Shown piece by piece: positions 23,258 to 35,381 of a DNA stretch of 64,000 nucleotides. The translations under genes were made by a program, and so were the position numbers. This DNA is from Pascua guehoae (taxonomy: Eukaryota > Basidiomycota > Tremellomycetes > Trichosporonales > Trichosporonaceae), in contig BCJX01000009.1 of the NCBI GenBank assembly GCA_001600415.1, positions 993,925-1,057,924 of the forward strand. The letters run 5' to 3'. Under the pieces are notes generated by a model. It did not search any database and was not told the DNA's origin. It saw nothing but the letters and a program-made list of their open reading frames with translations. Position 1 is the first letter of the stretch; each line of letters starts with the position of its first letter.

Positions 23258-26200
23258 GGTGGTTGAAACGATTTGGAGAAGCGCGGTTGGGGGTTCAGTT
23301 TGTTTCGTCGTTTCTGTGTCTCTGGGTGTTGGTAAGGTATGTACTACTGCTTCAGCTCCTGTAATTGAACGGTTAGGTTGGCGATGCAGAGCTTGGACTT
23401 TCTCGACTTCGGAGAATGGAAGGCTGCAGCCTAGGTCCACATCCGACAGGGCAAGGAGGCTGGCCGTCCCAGGGACGGGTCTTGTTCTGTGATCCTGGTG
23501 GCGTTCCAAAGTTATTGGGGATAGGCATGAGGTCGGAGGTTTGAGAAACAGATGTGGCCACCGCCACGAGGGTCCGAGAGCTCGGTAGCTCGGCGACAAA
23601 GCCGCATGCCGCAGACCCTCCAGCCTCGTCTCTCTCTCTCTCTTCCTCTGCCTCGGCTCGTGGAGGGTGAGTGGGCCTGTAGTCAACATGCGGGGCATAA
23701 GCGCTTGTACCGTTCCACCAGTCTGCGGGGCCGGAGTTGTCGGAGCCCAGCCCTACAGGCCGTGACAGACGAAAGCACATTATTTATTGCTGCTTGAGAT
23801 CACAGACGTATCAATGGGCGGTAAAGGGCCGTTCACAAAGTCAGCCATGGCCTGTGTCGCACCCACCCAGCACATGCCGCGGGGGGATGGGCCGGGTTCG
23901 AGGTTACGGTAATTTTGCTTTTTCGATCTTCGGCGTCGGGCACCCAACAAACTATTGATTATCGTCGTTTCATCTCACCCGTTCTCCTTGGCGGTTTTCG
24001 GCGTCTTGCGATGGCCCAATACGGTGTCTCGTCCTGAAATGATGACGCCCATGTCCTGCGTAAGAAGATAGTGGTGCATGTCCCAAACTGCACTGCATGC
24101 AAGCTTGGCAATGGACGGCTTATGCACCCTGACATTGGGATCGCGTGGTACCACCCAGCTTACCGAGCACCTTGTTTAACAAAATGTGATTTCGGCCCCT
24201 GACGTGATTTTACTGTGCCATTAATGACATCACCTCCAACGGCCCTTTGCATTATCTGGCCCTTGCATGGCCAATCGTGAGCCCGAGGTTTATCCATGCA
24301 CATGCCTCCGCAAAGCACCGGGGCAAGCATGTTTTCATTGTTTCTAGACGCAGAATAGAACCGCTGGGCAGACCAACCAGAACGTCAATGCGAGGTCGCT
24401 GCTTTAAAGGTCCTGGGCCTAACTTCGGGGATCTTCTCCTTAAAGATGGCGCTCGGGATGCCATCGCGCATGCCTCCAGGCGGGCGATGAAAGGCCATTC
24501 CAGACCCGTACTCTCCTTGGCGTCGGGCCTCGCAAAGGCCCGAACTCGCGAGACACGTGCAAAGCACCGAGCTCACGAGGCAACAACCTCAACAGTAATG
24601 GGTGACGAGACATGAGACGGCCCAGCGAAACTTCATGCTATCGTCGGGGAACCCCTTGAGCTTCCGGCCATACGGTTCGGGCTGCAGAGTGTTGTTTCGG
24701 CCCGACCATTGCCCGGCCATGCGCGAGTTGTCTTTATCGCCTCGCCTTGCGCCGCTGTTATCAACTGGGCAAGTGACCGACGTAGGTACCTCGAACAGTG
24801 GCTGGGTGTTGGCAGAATGATCAAGACAAATAAGACGCTACTGAAAGCGAGTTCGCTTGATGAATGTCAGAGGCGCTCTGCTCGTCGAAGGGGTGGGTGG
24901 GGCCTTGCGATCGGGTGCTTGTTCGCGACCCCGCACTTGCCGTCAGCTGATCATCGTTGACAGCTTTCAGCAGCACGGCGTCACAATCGTCAAGCACGGT
25001 GCCTATAACCCAACGGTCACCGAGCATCCTGGAGTCACCGCATACCTCGTCCCCCTTCCAAGGGGCAGTCCTCGGTATCCCCGTGCTAGACGCCCGGTAT
25101 AGAGAGGCGAGATAGGGGATATCGGCACCCAATGTTCGGGCTCCACCCAGTCCGGTGCCTACTGGGTATCTATCTGACCTGCCATAGCATCATGTCATGA
25201 ACGCGCTTCCAAGTGGGGCGAATATCACATTACAGCAGCATGCCGTTTACAAGTCTGTTGAATGCCATTCGTCCAGGTCGGTTCGGAACGAGCACTGACT
25301 CCACTGACATACACACTCTGAGGACTCGTCCCCACCACCGCTGCGGGGTATGCGGGGTGACGTCCAGGCGGCACGCGTTCGAGGCACACAGGTGGATTGT
25401 CACATGACCGCGTCTGCTTCCCGACATGGTGACTTCCCGATATCGGATCCTCGTCGGTCATGGGTCACGCTCTTGAAATCTATGACGCAGGTGTGCAAAC
25501 GGTGCAACAGAGCCCAAGTAGCCGCCCGCCCCCATCGCATCGTGCTTGCCATGCTCCAAACACCGCACACGATCAGAGTTTGATCGACATGGTGTTTTCG
25601 CGCCCGGCAGTTCAAGGTTTGGTTGCGCACACGGAGCGCGCGCGTGACCGCGTTTCCGCGCCGAGGTGATCTGCAGCCGTAAGACGTGCAGGGGTGAGGG
25701 GGGGCTAGTGTGCAGTTGTACCTGATCGTCAGTCAGTCGCACGCGCGGAGCGCACACAACGCACACCGGTTCCAGCGGTTGTATGCGCCGCCGCAGCTTG
25801 GTATTAATTAAGTCGTCAAGTTGGGTTGCGGGGCGTTTCGTATTGGCCCCTTGTGGGGTGCTTAACTGAGCTGGAAGCGCCAGCCGCTGACGATTGGACT
25901 GTGCTTGTGTGCATGCTCTATTAACTGAGATGCAAGCCGGGCAAGCGGGCAAGGCGGGCAAGCAAGCTCCAGTGGGTGGCAAACCTGCCGTGTAGCACGC
26001 CACAGGTCGGAGCCTCTAACAAGGGGAAGGGGCGCGTCGCGTCGACAAACAGGTACTGACCGAGTCGCCCAGTCCCCGAGTCCCCGAGTGGCCCCGTATT
26101 CTCTGCGATGCCAACCCTCCCTTGATCGGCATGCTGCTTGTGCTCAGTGGCACCATGTGGGCAAGCGAGATGAGACAAGGCCGTGTGGTGTGATGTGATG

Positions 26201-28103
26201 TGTTGGCGATCATGGCGGTGATCGTTGCACGGTTCTTGTGGCTCCCTATTCCACGAGCTTTCGGCACACGTCCGGGCCGGGCAAGATCCGAGATGGGGTG
26301 CAATCGCAACGACACCGCGTGCGTGGCTGAGCTCACCGGCTCCGCACGGTGACTCCGACAACGTGGCGGCCGCAGCGGCGTGTCTGTACACTCCCTCGGA
26401 ATAGTTCCGGCGCCAGCCACGGGGTCCTTGGCGGCATGTACCGAGGATAGCGAGTGAGCGTGGCATGTACCGTACCTGCTAAGACGCCGCGCCGAGTAGG
26501 CGGCCGTACGACCGACGGTAACTGGTAACGGCGTCTTGGGCCTTGGCAGGGGACGTGGCAGAGTGACAGGGCTGGGCAGGGTGTGGCACTGCACCCGTAT
26601 TTTTCAAGGTGCGCAGTTTGTTGAGAGGCTTTTTTTTTTTTTGCAGTCGGTGGCACTGAATTCACTTTGGACAAGACGTCCAGGGGGGCAGCCCCCGCCG
26701 CCAGGGAGACAGGGGCGGCGGATTTCCGGCGCCCGGTAGTGCTAGTGCCTTTGGTGAAACGGGGTCGGGGCGGTGTACATCCGGAATAGGCTCGAGAGCA
26801 AAGGGTTGTACGGGCTGTGGAATCACGCTGCGGCGATTGGGCCCTGCGACGGCCCAGCGACGGAGGCGCGGGTGCCTCTCCCTCCGTTGACATGTTTCGT
26901 CGGCAACAACACCGGCAAGTTGGCAACGCGTCCAAGGCGGTGTCCGGTGTCCGTGGTGGTTGCCGGCCCGAACCGTACGGACTTCGTCGACCATACCAAA
27001 ACCACCCCCGGTTCCCCCTTTGGGCACCCCCCTTGGGTCGTGGGGTTAATTATGTACCAGTACTTGCGTGGCGTCCTCGTGCCCGGCACAGGTGGAACAG
27101 ATCTCGGGCATGGTAGTCGCCCATAGTGCCGATGGCAGAGATCCACCACCAGCGACGTCCTACCTCCATGTACGCAGTTATTTTTCCTGGCTGGCGCAGA
27201 TCGCATACCGCACTAGTCTACGCCGGCTGAGGGTGCCAGAAAGGACTGCGAGGGGCACAGGGATGCCGTGGCATGTCGCTCCGAGCTGGTACTGAGATGA
27301 GCGTTAGCGCACAAATCTCACCCCTGCGCCCCTCACGGGTTTTTCTTGACACACCCTCTGTAGTTGGCGCCACGAAGCGCAAAATAAATGCTAGACATGT
27401 CGCGCAATATGGTGACACAAAACGAAACGGCTGCGGCTGGGTTGGCGCAGGGAGAGACTGTGTTGGGACGGGCGTGGCGAGGATGAACCCCATGGTTGGC
27501 ATCGAGCCGCCCGAAGTGCAAGAGGCAGCCGATCATTATTGCCTTGACGAGGTCACAAGACCTCAGACAAGCGCTGGCGACAGGAAAAGTGGTGTTCTGC
27601 CAGTAGCAATAAGTGGGTTTGCGCCAAACTTGGGCGACGACGAGCCATCGGCAGAGCGGGAGCACTCATCACTGGCATTCACTGCTGTACGGCTGTTGAT
27701 TCTCCTGTTTGCAACTTGCAACTTGATATATACAGACTTCCACTGTGAGCTCGGTCTAGTCGAAGTTGCGCATGGGCGCTCTCTGAATGTATACGTGCAC
27801 AGCGCGTACCCCAGCACAATTCTCTAGTCTGATGACTTTTCGGACACATTTGTAGTTCAGAAATTCATTTACAGTGCATTTGGGTATCACGACGACCCGC
27901 TCATCATCTTGCTACCAGAGCAACTATAAATGCAGCATTTGTGCCGTATTAGGTAGTAACAAGACAAAGATGTTGACAAGGTGCCCGAGGCGGCCAGGCC
28001 CTCACCGCGTGTATTTTGCGTAAGATTCTGTTGACGCTGTTGCTACAATTTTTCTTTTTCGTTTGGTACTGCAACTAACGAGTATCAGGCTCGACCCCAG
28101 CGC
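23258..28103. other. Long gene-free region, 4.8 kb, upstream of the transcription factor
   Basis: Extends from the Zn2Cys6 start codon to the MFS stop codon. Frames are short and have no domain or splice pattern that I could assemble. Base composition is less GC-rich than in genes (for example 24170-24260 and 27820-28080). A MITE-like element lies at 27227-27360 and a poly-T run at 26631-26642. The proximal part must contain the promoter of the transcription factor. Fast-evolving or non-coding transcripts cannot be excluded. Confidence 0.55.
27227..27360. mobile_element. MITE-like inverted-repeat element, copy C
   Basis: About 134 bp with imperfect inverted ends. The left end is CTGAGGGTGCCAGAAAGG...GCGAGGGGCACAGGG; the right end, read on the other strand, is CAGAGGGTGTGTCAAG...GTGAGGGGCGCAGGG. 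The left half (GGATGCCGTGGCATG, CGAGCTGG) matches copy A at 17580-17720. No protein-coding content. Confidence 0.5.
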
Positions 28104-30467
28104 TTACAAGGCCGTCTTGCCACGGGTCTCGATGGGGAGGAACATCATGACAATGCCGGTCGAGACGAAAATGCCACCGGCGGCGAACAGGGGACCGTCG
28201 GGGGCCTGCGTGCCGTAAATCTGGATGATGGGCGCCATCAGACCGCAAACACGGTTGAAGGCGGCGCAGAGGGCATCACCCGTGCCGCGAGCTGGGGTGG
28301 GGAAGACCTCGGGTGCGTATCCGAAAAGAACACCGTCTAGTTGCGGTCAGCAAAGGAAAAAAACAACAACACTACTGTGGTGATAATAAAGTAAAATAAA
28401 CTCACAGAAGGCATTCTGCATGAAGGCAGCCAGACAAGTGAGGGCATTGACGGTCGCCATATTCTTGGATGCGGTGAGACCAAACAAGAAGATGCCGGCT
28501 CCGGCGGTGAAAAAGGCCATTGCAAACTTGCGACCACCGAGTGACCAGTTGACGAGCGCGGCTGCAGCGATGGATCCGGGAACACCACACGCGGCCTGGT
28601 AGGTGTACGAGGCAAAGGTGGCGTTGAGGTCGGTGACGCCGAGCTCGGCGTTCTTCTTGCTGAGGTAAAGACCGAGGAAACCGTTGTAGAGCGGGTAGGC
28701 GAGACCAACAGCACCGTAGCAGTAGATGAGCATGGTGGTGGAAATTCCAATCTTCTTGGTGGCATAAAGAATCTTGAAGTTTTCGCCGTTCATTTCGTCA
28801 AACGAGTTCTTGACCAGCTCGACAGAGGAGAACTTTGTCGACGAGACCTTCTCGTCGCCGGTGAGGTAGGGCGCAGCGGCGGCTTGAAGGTCTTCGACGG
28901 TGAGAGCAATCTCCTTGCCGTTGCGCTTGGCAAGCTTCTGGACGGTCTCGACGGCGGCGTGGTCCTTTCCAATAGAGCAGAGGAACTTGGGCGACTCGTA
29001 GACGGGCATGACAAAGAAGCGCATGCCCCAGAGGACGAGCATCATGGCACCAAGCGTGTAGTAGGTGTAGTGCCAGCCCATGTTCTGCTCACGAGGGCAG
29101 TACTCGACGTCGGCGTCCTGGCAACTCCAGCGCGCCTGGAAGCCCCAGGCGATGAGGGACGCGACGACCTGGCCGATAGCCCACCAGATCGAAAGGAATG
29201 TAAGGAGCCACTGGTGGGTAGCGGGAAGGAACTCGAGGTACATGGTGCCGTCGACCGGGAGGTTGCCACCGACACCAAAGCCGATCAGACCAATCATGCC
29301 GCAAAAGGACGCGAACGTGGGCATGGCGGGAGCGAGCAAGCCGAAAACACCGCCAATGAGCAGGGTAGAGTTCCAAGCAAGACGACGTCCAATAACGTCG
29401 CACGAGATGCCCCAGAACGATGCGCCGACAATAAGACCAGCGTACAGCGCAAGCGACGCATACTTGGCATTCTCCTCTGGCCACTCTTGCTGAACGGCCG
29501 GCATGACAATGGCGATGGCCTGCAGCCTGCGGGTGTTAGCGTTTGGCCGCATACTCAAAGTGACTCCACCTCTAGGAGAAATCAGCCATCACATAGGAAA
29601 CCCGGTGTCGCGCTCCTCGAGCCGAAACTGTCCTGTTATGAGGTTCGATCGCGAACACCCTGGTTGGGGAATGTGTGGTGGGACACAACACTGGCTGGGG
29701 TGGATGTGTTAAGGATGTGGCACATGGCGAGGCACGTGCACCTATACACTGCCACCCCACCCACACAACCTTCAATGCCCTCGCCGCCTACAACTGCCAG
29801 GGCCAGGAAGAAAAAAAAAGCCTCAGAGCTGGACAGAGCCTCCTCCCCCGGTACAGTGGTGTCCACTGTCCACTGGGGTGCGCAGTGCGCCGCGAGGGGG
29901 AGAGGGAAGATGTACAACGGATGGGACTGGGTTGCAGACACGTGGCCGTCTCCGTCATACCCAGTCCAGTAACCGCCGCGTACGCGCCGTACGCGCGCGT
30001 AGCCGCCACAAAGCCGAGACAAGAGATTATCAACACATTTTTGTGTCAAAATACTCACCAAATGTTGTCGGCAAACCTGTAAACGCGTCAGCGCTGCAAA
30101 AAGAGGAATTATAGAGTGTAGAGGATGTATGGTGTAAAGTGGCGAGAAATGAAATCACTCACCAGCCAAAGCCGCCACTGAAGAAGAGTTCGTACTGGTA
30201 CCGACCCATACCGATCTCAGAGAGGGCATTGTTGATCAAGTTGCACTTTGCAAGGAAAGCAGGCTTAAGTCCGTGCTCATCAGCGACGAGAGTGGTGTCG
30301 CTGACCATCGCCTCGTTGTCGACACTGGCACCAAAGAAGCTCTTCTTGCGCTCGGTGATGTCTTTTGTGTTGTGGTAGGGCGGTGTGGACGGGGACGAGT
30401 CGTTGCTACCGCGCGCGTAGTCGTGGGCGATCGGGTCGTCCATTGTTTTCTCGTTGACAGCCGACAT
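28104..30467 (-). CDS. MFS transporter (SVOP/SV2-like sugar-porter type), 4 exons with an 18-nt microexon
   Basis: 558-aa, 12-TM major facilitator. Exons on the minus strand: 30467-30163, 30076-30059, 29526-28406, 28336-28104. The 18-nt exon 2 encodes FADNIW and keeps the frame of GGFGW|FADNIW|LQAIAIVMP. Hydrophilic N-terminus of about 75 residues, then the helix pair. The MFS signature loop G-x3-D-x2-GRR is seen in WGISCDVIGRRLAW between TM2 and TM3. The fourth helix region FGVGGNLPVDGTMYLEFLP and C-terminal EVFPTPARGTGDAL are typical of the SVOP/sugar-porter branch. The substrate cannot be read from sequence; organic acids, sugars or aromatic acids are all possible. Intron 2 (29527-30058) is 532 nt, unlike the short introns elsewhere in the gene. 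Last residues are ETRGKTAL. Confidence 0.9.
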
Positions 30468-31283
30468 GATGGTGTGGCGGACGAGGCGTGGGTGGTGGGG
30501 TGGCGAGAGAGCGGTGTGGTCGTGGGGTCCGGTGTTGGACAGTGGGTGGTGGGTGTGGGGAAGGAAAGTGGGCTGTTTTAAAAGAGCAAGGCGAGTATAC
30601 AGGTCACTGCTGGTGGTCGCACGCGACTGTAGCTATGAGGAAAACGAGTGGGTGTTGAGGTGGGGGTTGGGGGGGATAGTGTCTTTCATCTTTCGCGCCG
30701 GTCTCTTTTAGCGTCAGGCGTTTATGCGCGAAAAGATCGTCGTCCCCCCTTTTGGGAGCGAGCTCTGCACCGGCCATACCTCATGTAGCGAGCAAAGACC
30801 AATATGTCGCGGTCTAATGCCCTCAGTGCCAGCGGCACAAACGCTGGAGAGGGCGACCCGGAAGAGGCAGCACAAGGCAGGAGGAGGAAGGAAAGCCCGA
30901 CGAGAGTGGTGGAGGTTTTGGCTAGGTGCAATGGATGGCAGTCACGCCCCGTGTCCCTTCACCTGCACCCCTGGGCATCAGAGCCATGAGTTGCTGGGCA
31001 TGCTGGGACATCTTGGACATGCTGCTCGACAGCTGGGCACGATAGCAGCGGCAGCCAGAGGCAAAGCCTGTGATCCTGCGACGCAAAGATCGATAACTCT
31101 TTCCCCTAGATGGGCCCTGTGCTTGCTGTGCACCAAGGGCGCCCGCGGGGTACGGGGGCGATATGGGGGATACGGGGGAAAAGACTACGGCACGCCGCCG
31201 GCAGCAGCTGTTAGATTGGGATAGCGTTTCCCCCCGCGTGGGCAAGATACGATAATGAGAATCAAAACTCAGGGGCAAAGCAG

Positions 31284-31330
31284 AGAGGCAGGCAGGCAGG
31301 CAGTCAGCCAGGCAGTCAGTCAGACGGGCA
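31284..31330. repeat. (GGCA/GTCA)n degenerate microsatellite
   Basis: Tandem four-base units: GGCAGGCAGGCAGGCA followed by GTCAGCCAGGCAGTCAGTCA. Confidence 0.7.
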
Positions 31331-33784
31331 GACAAAAACAAGGCTCTAGCGCTGTAGCCCGCCTGCCCTCTTGCCAGGGGCAGGGCGAGAGTGATTGCAG
31401 AGCAGCTGCGGCGCATCGCGAGGGCGGAGATATGACCGAGTGGAAAAACAATGAGCATGTGCCCAACACACACCTACATCCCGTCACAAAAGTGACCCTG
31501 AAACCAGTTGCGGAAACAGGTCGCATGCGTCGTCTGCAAAACCTCCTGCACGTCAGCGGCGTTATGACAAGGAGACCATTATACACTTGTCCACAATCTT
31601 GGCTCCTGATTCGATAACAGGCCGTCCCTTTCCGCAACCCAGATGCCGTTGGAGCAGTGCGGGCGCCGACGCCGCCTTCTGAGCTTGTTCCGCTTCTCTT
31701 GTCGCTAGAGCCGCCAAGGCCGGCACCACACCCCGTAGGCCCCCCCGAACCCGAACCGCCGCAAATGCCACCGCTGACATGCGTCACTCGGTGCAGGCAT
31801 GTTGGCCGCAGCCGAGCAACCGATCAAACCCATTGAACCGAGTTGGCCAAAGGCGCCTCTCCCAAGACCATGCGCTGGGCCTAATTTACTTTTGGCCGTG
31901 CACTGCACACGGCGCGGCATTGGCATTCAAATGGGAAATCGCATGACGTTTACGAGGTGCCCAGGTCGGTTGACAAGCTGAGAGTCGCACAACTGCTCAA
32001 TAAGGCACCCACCGCCCCGCCCCCCCCCGGCCTGCAACCCAACTGCTGCACCGCTCTGACAAGGACAAGGTACAGGCCAAGCACAGCACTCGACCTACGT
32101 TGCTGGTCGCAGCAAGGTCCTGGATGTCCTGGGCCAAGGCAAGTTGGCAGCAGCCACCCAAGACCAACCATGCCACCCTCAAACGTCTAAAGAGGGGGCC
32201 AAGAGCGCAACAGTCACTACTGGTAACCATACAATTGCAGGTTGCACTTGGGCCCTGCAAAGGTGTGTTTAACCGAGCAGCTTGGCACACGGTGCACACG
32301 ACCAAGAATTCCCAAACAGAGGACACGGGCAAAGGGTACCACGGGAGCAATCGGGGTTGCGCACAAACCTGGTGGCCTGTGCGCTCGCTCTGCCAAGAAG
32401 GGTGCGAGAGGTGAACGTAAAATGAATTAATCCGACAAACGCCTCTCAAATGCACCCCGCGCACCGACATCATTATCGTGTACGTTGCCGACGGCCAAGG
32501 CAGTAGACCCGAGGGGGCCCTCGGCATTGGCAAAGAGGCAAGTGCCGCGTGCACCCGCAGGCACCGTCGTCACAGGCCGACGTGATTCCAGAGAGCAGTA
32601 GGTGAGCAACGAGGTAGGCTGGCGGCAAGGTCCGACAAGTGCCCGCAGGCCTGAGCGCAACGGACCAAAGTAGAATTTGTGAAAAGGAGGCTGACATGCG
32701 GAGCACTGGGCATAGGTAGGTCGGTCGCTATGAAAAGGATGTGTATTATGCGTTCTTGGCTCTCTAGGAACAAGGGCCCTAGGTTCATCTCTCGGTTGGT
32801 CGCCGCAACAAGACACATACCAAACGAACCGAACCGCGTGCAGTACGAGTACGAGTAGTCTCTCGGTGCCTTTTTGCTCTGCAGTACTGCAGTACTCCCA
32901 TGGTGTGCACGGCCCCAGTTTGCCGATGTGCCGGTGTGGCTGGTGTGGCCCGTGCGCCAGTGGCCGCTGAAGGGGGTGCTAGCGGGCGCCACGACTGCGG
33001 GCGGCGTCCCACATGTTCAAATACTCCCATGCTGCTCACCCCGTCGTATGGACAACCTTCGCCAAGGACAGCCAGCAGCCAGCAGCTGCATGTGCTGCAG
33101 CCAGCCAGCCGGCCAAACAAAACCAGCCTCACACATCTCAGGATAGGCAACTCATCTCAAAGGGGCATCGCAGCCCAAACAAAACTCGGACCTTAATGGA
33201 CGTCATCGTGGGAGACTGTACGCCGCGTGCGACTACACCCTCCGGTACCTCCGGTCTCGGAATACGTGGTCAGGGCAAAGCTGCGGGGCAAACCGAAATT
33301 ACGTAGGCAGATTGTTTTTATTTCTTCCCCCCCTTTCCCCATTTCGATGCTACTACAACTTAGGCCTGACAGCAATAGTAAATACCGTATCCCACGCCTA
33401 TGTTGTCCATCATCCAAATGACCACGTGAGGTCTACCCGGCGTACCGGCCGCCGGTGAGGACGCCGTTCCATGACGGATATAAAGGTGGAAATACCTTGA
33501 TGTAGGTTGATATATCTCGGCATAGTAGTTGTCCCGCGAGGCGCTCGAACCCCCCAACTCCCGCTACTTCCAGCGCCATGCGGCCATGACAGACGGCCAG
33601 CACCGAACGCTGCTTTCTGCACATTACCTACACCGGCCGTTCGGAGGCCGGACATGGGTGGGCACTTGTCACAACACGTCTGTTCAAGTGGCTTGCAACC
33701 ACCTGCGCAACTGGTCGGATGTAGCATCCAACTTCCGGACTAGTGGGGCGGGCATGTGCGAAGCGACGGTGGCCTCGTCGCCGT

Positions 33785-33799
33785 GTATATATATATATA
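33785..33799 (+). promoter_or_regulatory. TATA-type promoter element of the PhyH-like gene
   Basis: An alternating TATATATATATATA tract about 112-126 bp upstream of the ATG at 33911, in otherwise GC-rich DNA. Position and composition fit a TATA box of a regulated gene. TATA boxes of this strength are not seen at the housekeeping genes here. Confidence 0.5.
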
Positions 33800-33910
33800 C
33801 ATATCTGCTGCGGCCATGTGAGCCCACTGACTGTTCCCGAAGGACGTGTTCCCCCGTCGTCTCCCGAAACACAAACCTGCAACCCGGCTGTCATTTTCGA
33901 CCTGTCCACC

Positions 33911-35381
33911 ATGCCGTTCGAATACAAGCACCTGTCGCCCGAGGAACGGACGCACTTTGTCGAGCACGGCTGGCTCAAGATTGAGAATGCGATTGACCCA
34001 AAGTATCTCAAGCTGTGGATGGACAACCTGTGGGTCCGCCTCGGCATGGACCCCAACGACAAGTCGACCTGGACCGAAGAGTATGTAAAGCTCCCGCGCC
34101 ACCGCGAGGTTCGGTGTGAGGAGTTTTGCCCCGACGCGTGGGACAAGATGTGCGAGATTGTCGGCGGCGTCGACAAGATTGACCCCATTCGCGAGCGATA
34201 CTATGGCGACCAGATGATTATCAACTTTGGCCGCGAAGACCTCGTCGGAAAGACACACACGGTCCAAGACCTCCAGGGCTGGCACACGGACAACGACTGG
34301 TGAATAGTCTCCCAAACCTCGGCGACGCGCGAGGTCGGGAACGAGAACATGAAACTGACAGACAAGGTACCGCCAGTTCCTCGACTCGAGCGGCAACGCC
34401 TTGACGGTCATCTTCTGCTTTACCGACATTCTCCCCAACGGCGGTGGCACCGCGCTCTGCGAGGACGGCATCAAGTGTCAGTTGTTGCCCAGTGGCCAAG
34501 TGTGACAAAACATAAAACTGATGCCCTATACCAGCCCTCGTCGAGCGCTTCTACAACAACCCCCAGGGTCTCGACCCGCCATTCGACGCTATTTACAGGC
34601 ACTGCGATACCTCGACCCAGGTCGTCGAGGCAGTGGCCAAGGCTGGCGACGTGATTGTCACGCACGGTCTGCTGCCACACTCGCACTCGCCCAACCACCT
34701 CCACTACGCCCGTGTCATTACAAACCCCCATGTCAACCTCTCCGAGCCGTTCAACCTCAACCGTCCTGATGGCGACTACGTGCGTGTTATTGCCTCATCC
34801 TACACTCCACCCGCACACTCTCTTTCCTGCGTACACTCTCTTTCCTGCACACACACTCTTTCCTGTACACACTCTCTTTCCTGCACACGCACACTCCCTG
34901 CCCCTCGCACACAGTTCGCGACGCTCTCCCCCCGTATCCTCGCCGGCTCGTGGCGCTGCCACATACCCGATCGCCTTCCAGACTCCATACTCTCTCCATC
35001 ATCAACTCGTCGCCTCCCCCACACACCCACCCGCTAACGCCGCAGACACTATGCGAGCAAGTCATCCTGCGCGCCCTCGGCCGCGACTCTGTGCCAGAGT
35101 ACAAGCCCACGCGCGATCGTCTTGCCTTTTACCCCCGCACGGCCTTTTTCAAGCGCGAGCGCGTAAAGGACGAGCTCAAGCGCATGCTCGACGACGCCGC
35201 CGCCAGGGGGCTCCCGGCATCCAGTGTCGACTCGGTCTATCTCCAGGGCGAAGAGGCGATCCGCGAGCACGAAAAGCGTAATGGGTACGACAAGGATATC
35301 GGCCCTACGGGCGTGGTTAAGAGTATGACTCAGAATGGCGCCCATTATGTGCCCGAGACACCGAGGCATATTGTTGCGTAG
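33911..35381 (+). CDS. Phytanoyl-CoA dioxygenase (PhyH) family Fe(II)/2-oxoglutarate oxygenase
   Basis: 359 aa in four exons: 33911-34299, 34367-34476, 34535-34779, 35046-35381. Start MPFEYKHLSPEERTHFVEHG is the usual PhyH N-terminal helix (enzyme begins 'xGyvxi'). The iron site is visible as H-x-D in GWHTDND (His125, Asp127). The distal His lies in the cluster THGLLPHSHSPN, followed by HYARV, whose Arg would bind the 2-oxoglutarate carboxylate. FTDILPNGGGTALCED is the conserved mid-fold strand. No peroxisomal PTS1 is present (C-terminus ETPRHIVA). Fungal members hydroxylate diverse small molecules; the substrate is unknown. The second-intron donor is gtcagt, a slightly weak match. Intron 3 (34780-35045) is long and repeat-bearing. 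Neighbouring regulator and transporter suggest a shared pathway, but this is inference. Confidence 0.88.
34803..34895. repeat. Intronic tandem repeat (ACACTCTCTTTCCTGC unit)
   Basis: About four imperfect copies of a 16-bp unit lie inside intron 3 of the PhyH-like gene. The intron is 266 nt and pyrimidine-rich. The repeat accounts for most of its excess length. Confidence 0.75.

Larger units (their letters stand above)
30468..33910. promoter_or_regulatory. 3.4-kb divergent intergenic region, MFS transporter / PhyH-like enzyme
   Basis: Separates two divergent start codons. No gene is seen. It includes GGCA-type repeats at 31284-31330, many CAGC/GGCC runs around 33070-33115 and a strong TATA microsatellite near the PhyH start. 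Such a long shared upstream region is compatible with complex regulation of both genes, which is inference. Confidence 0.5.

Noticed and set aside
25458..26003. 181-codon open frame on the minus strand
   Set aside because: Composition (Cys, Arg, Pro, Thr) is typical of antisense noise in GC-rich DNA; no conserved motif is seen.
27273..27827. 184-codon open frame on the plus strand
   Set aside because: It starts inside inverted-repeat element C, has mixed codon use and no recognisable domain. Likely chance.
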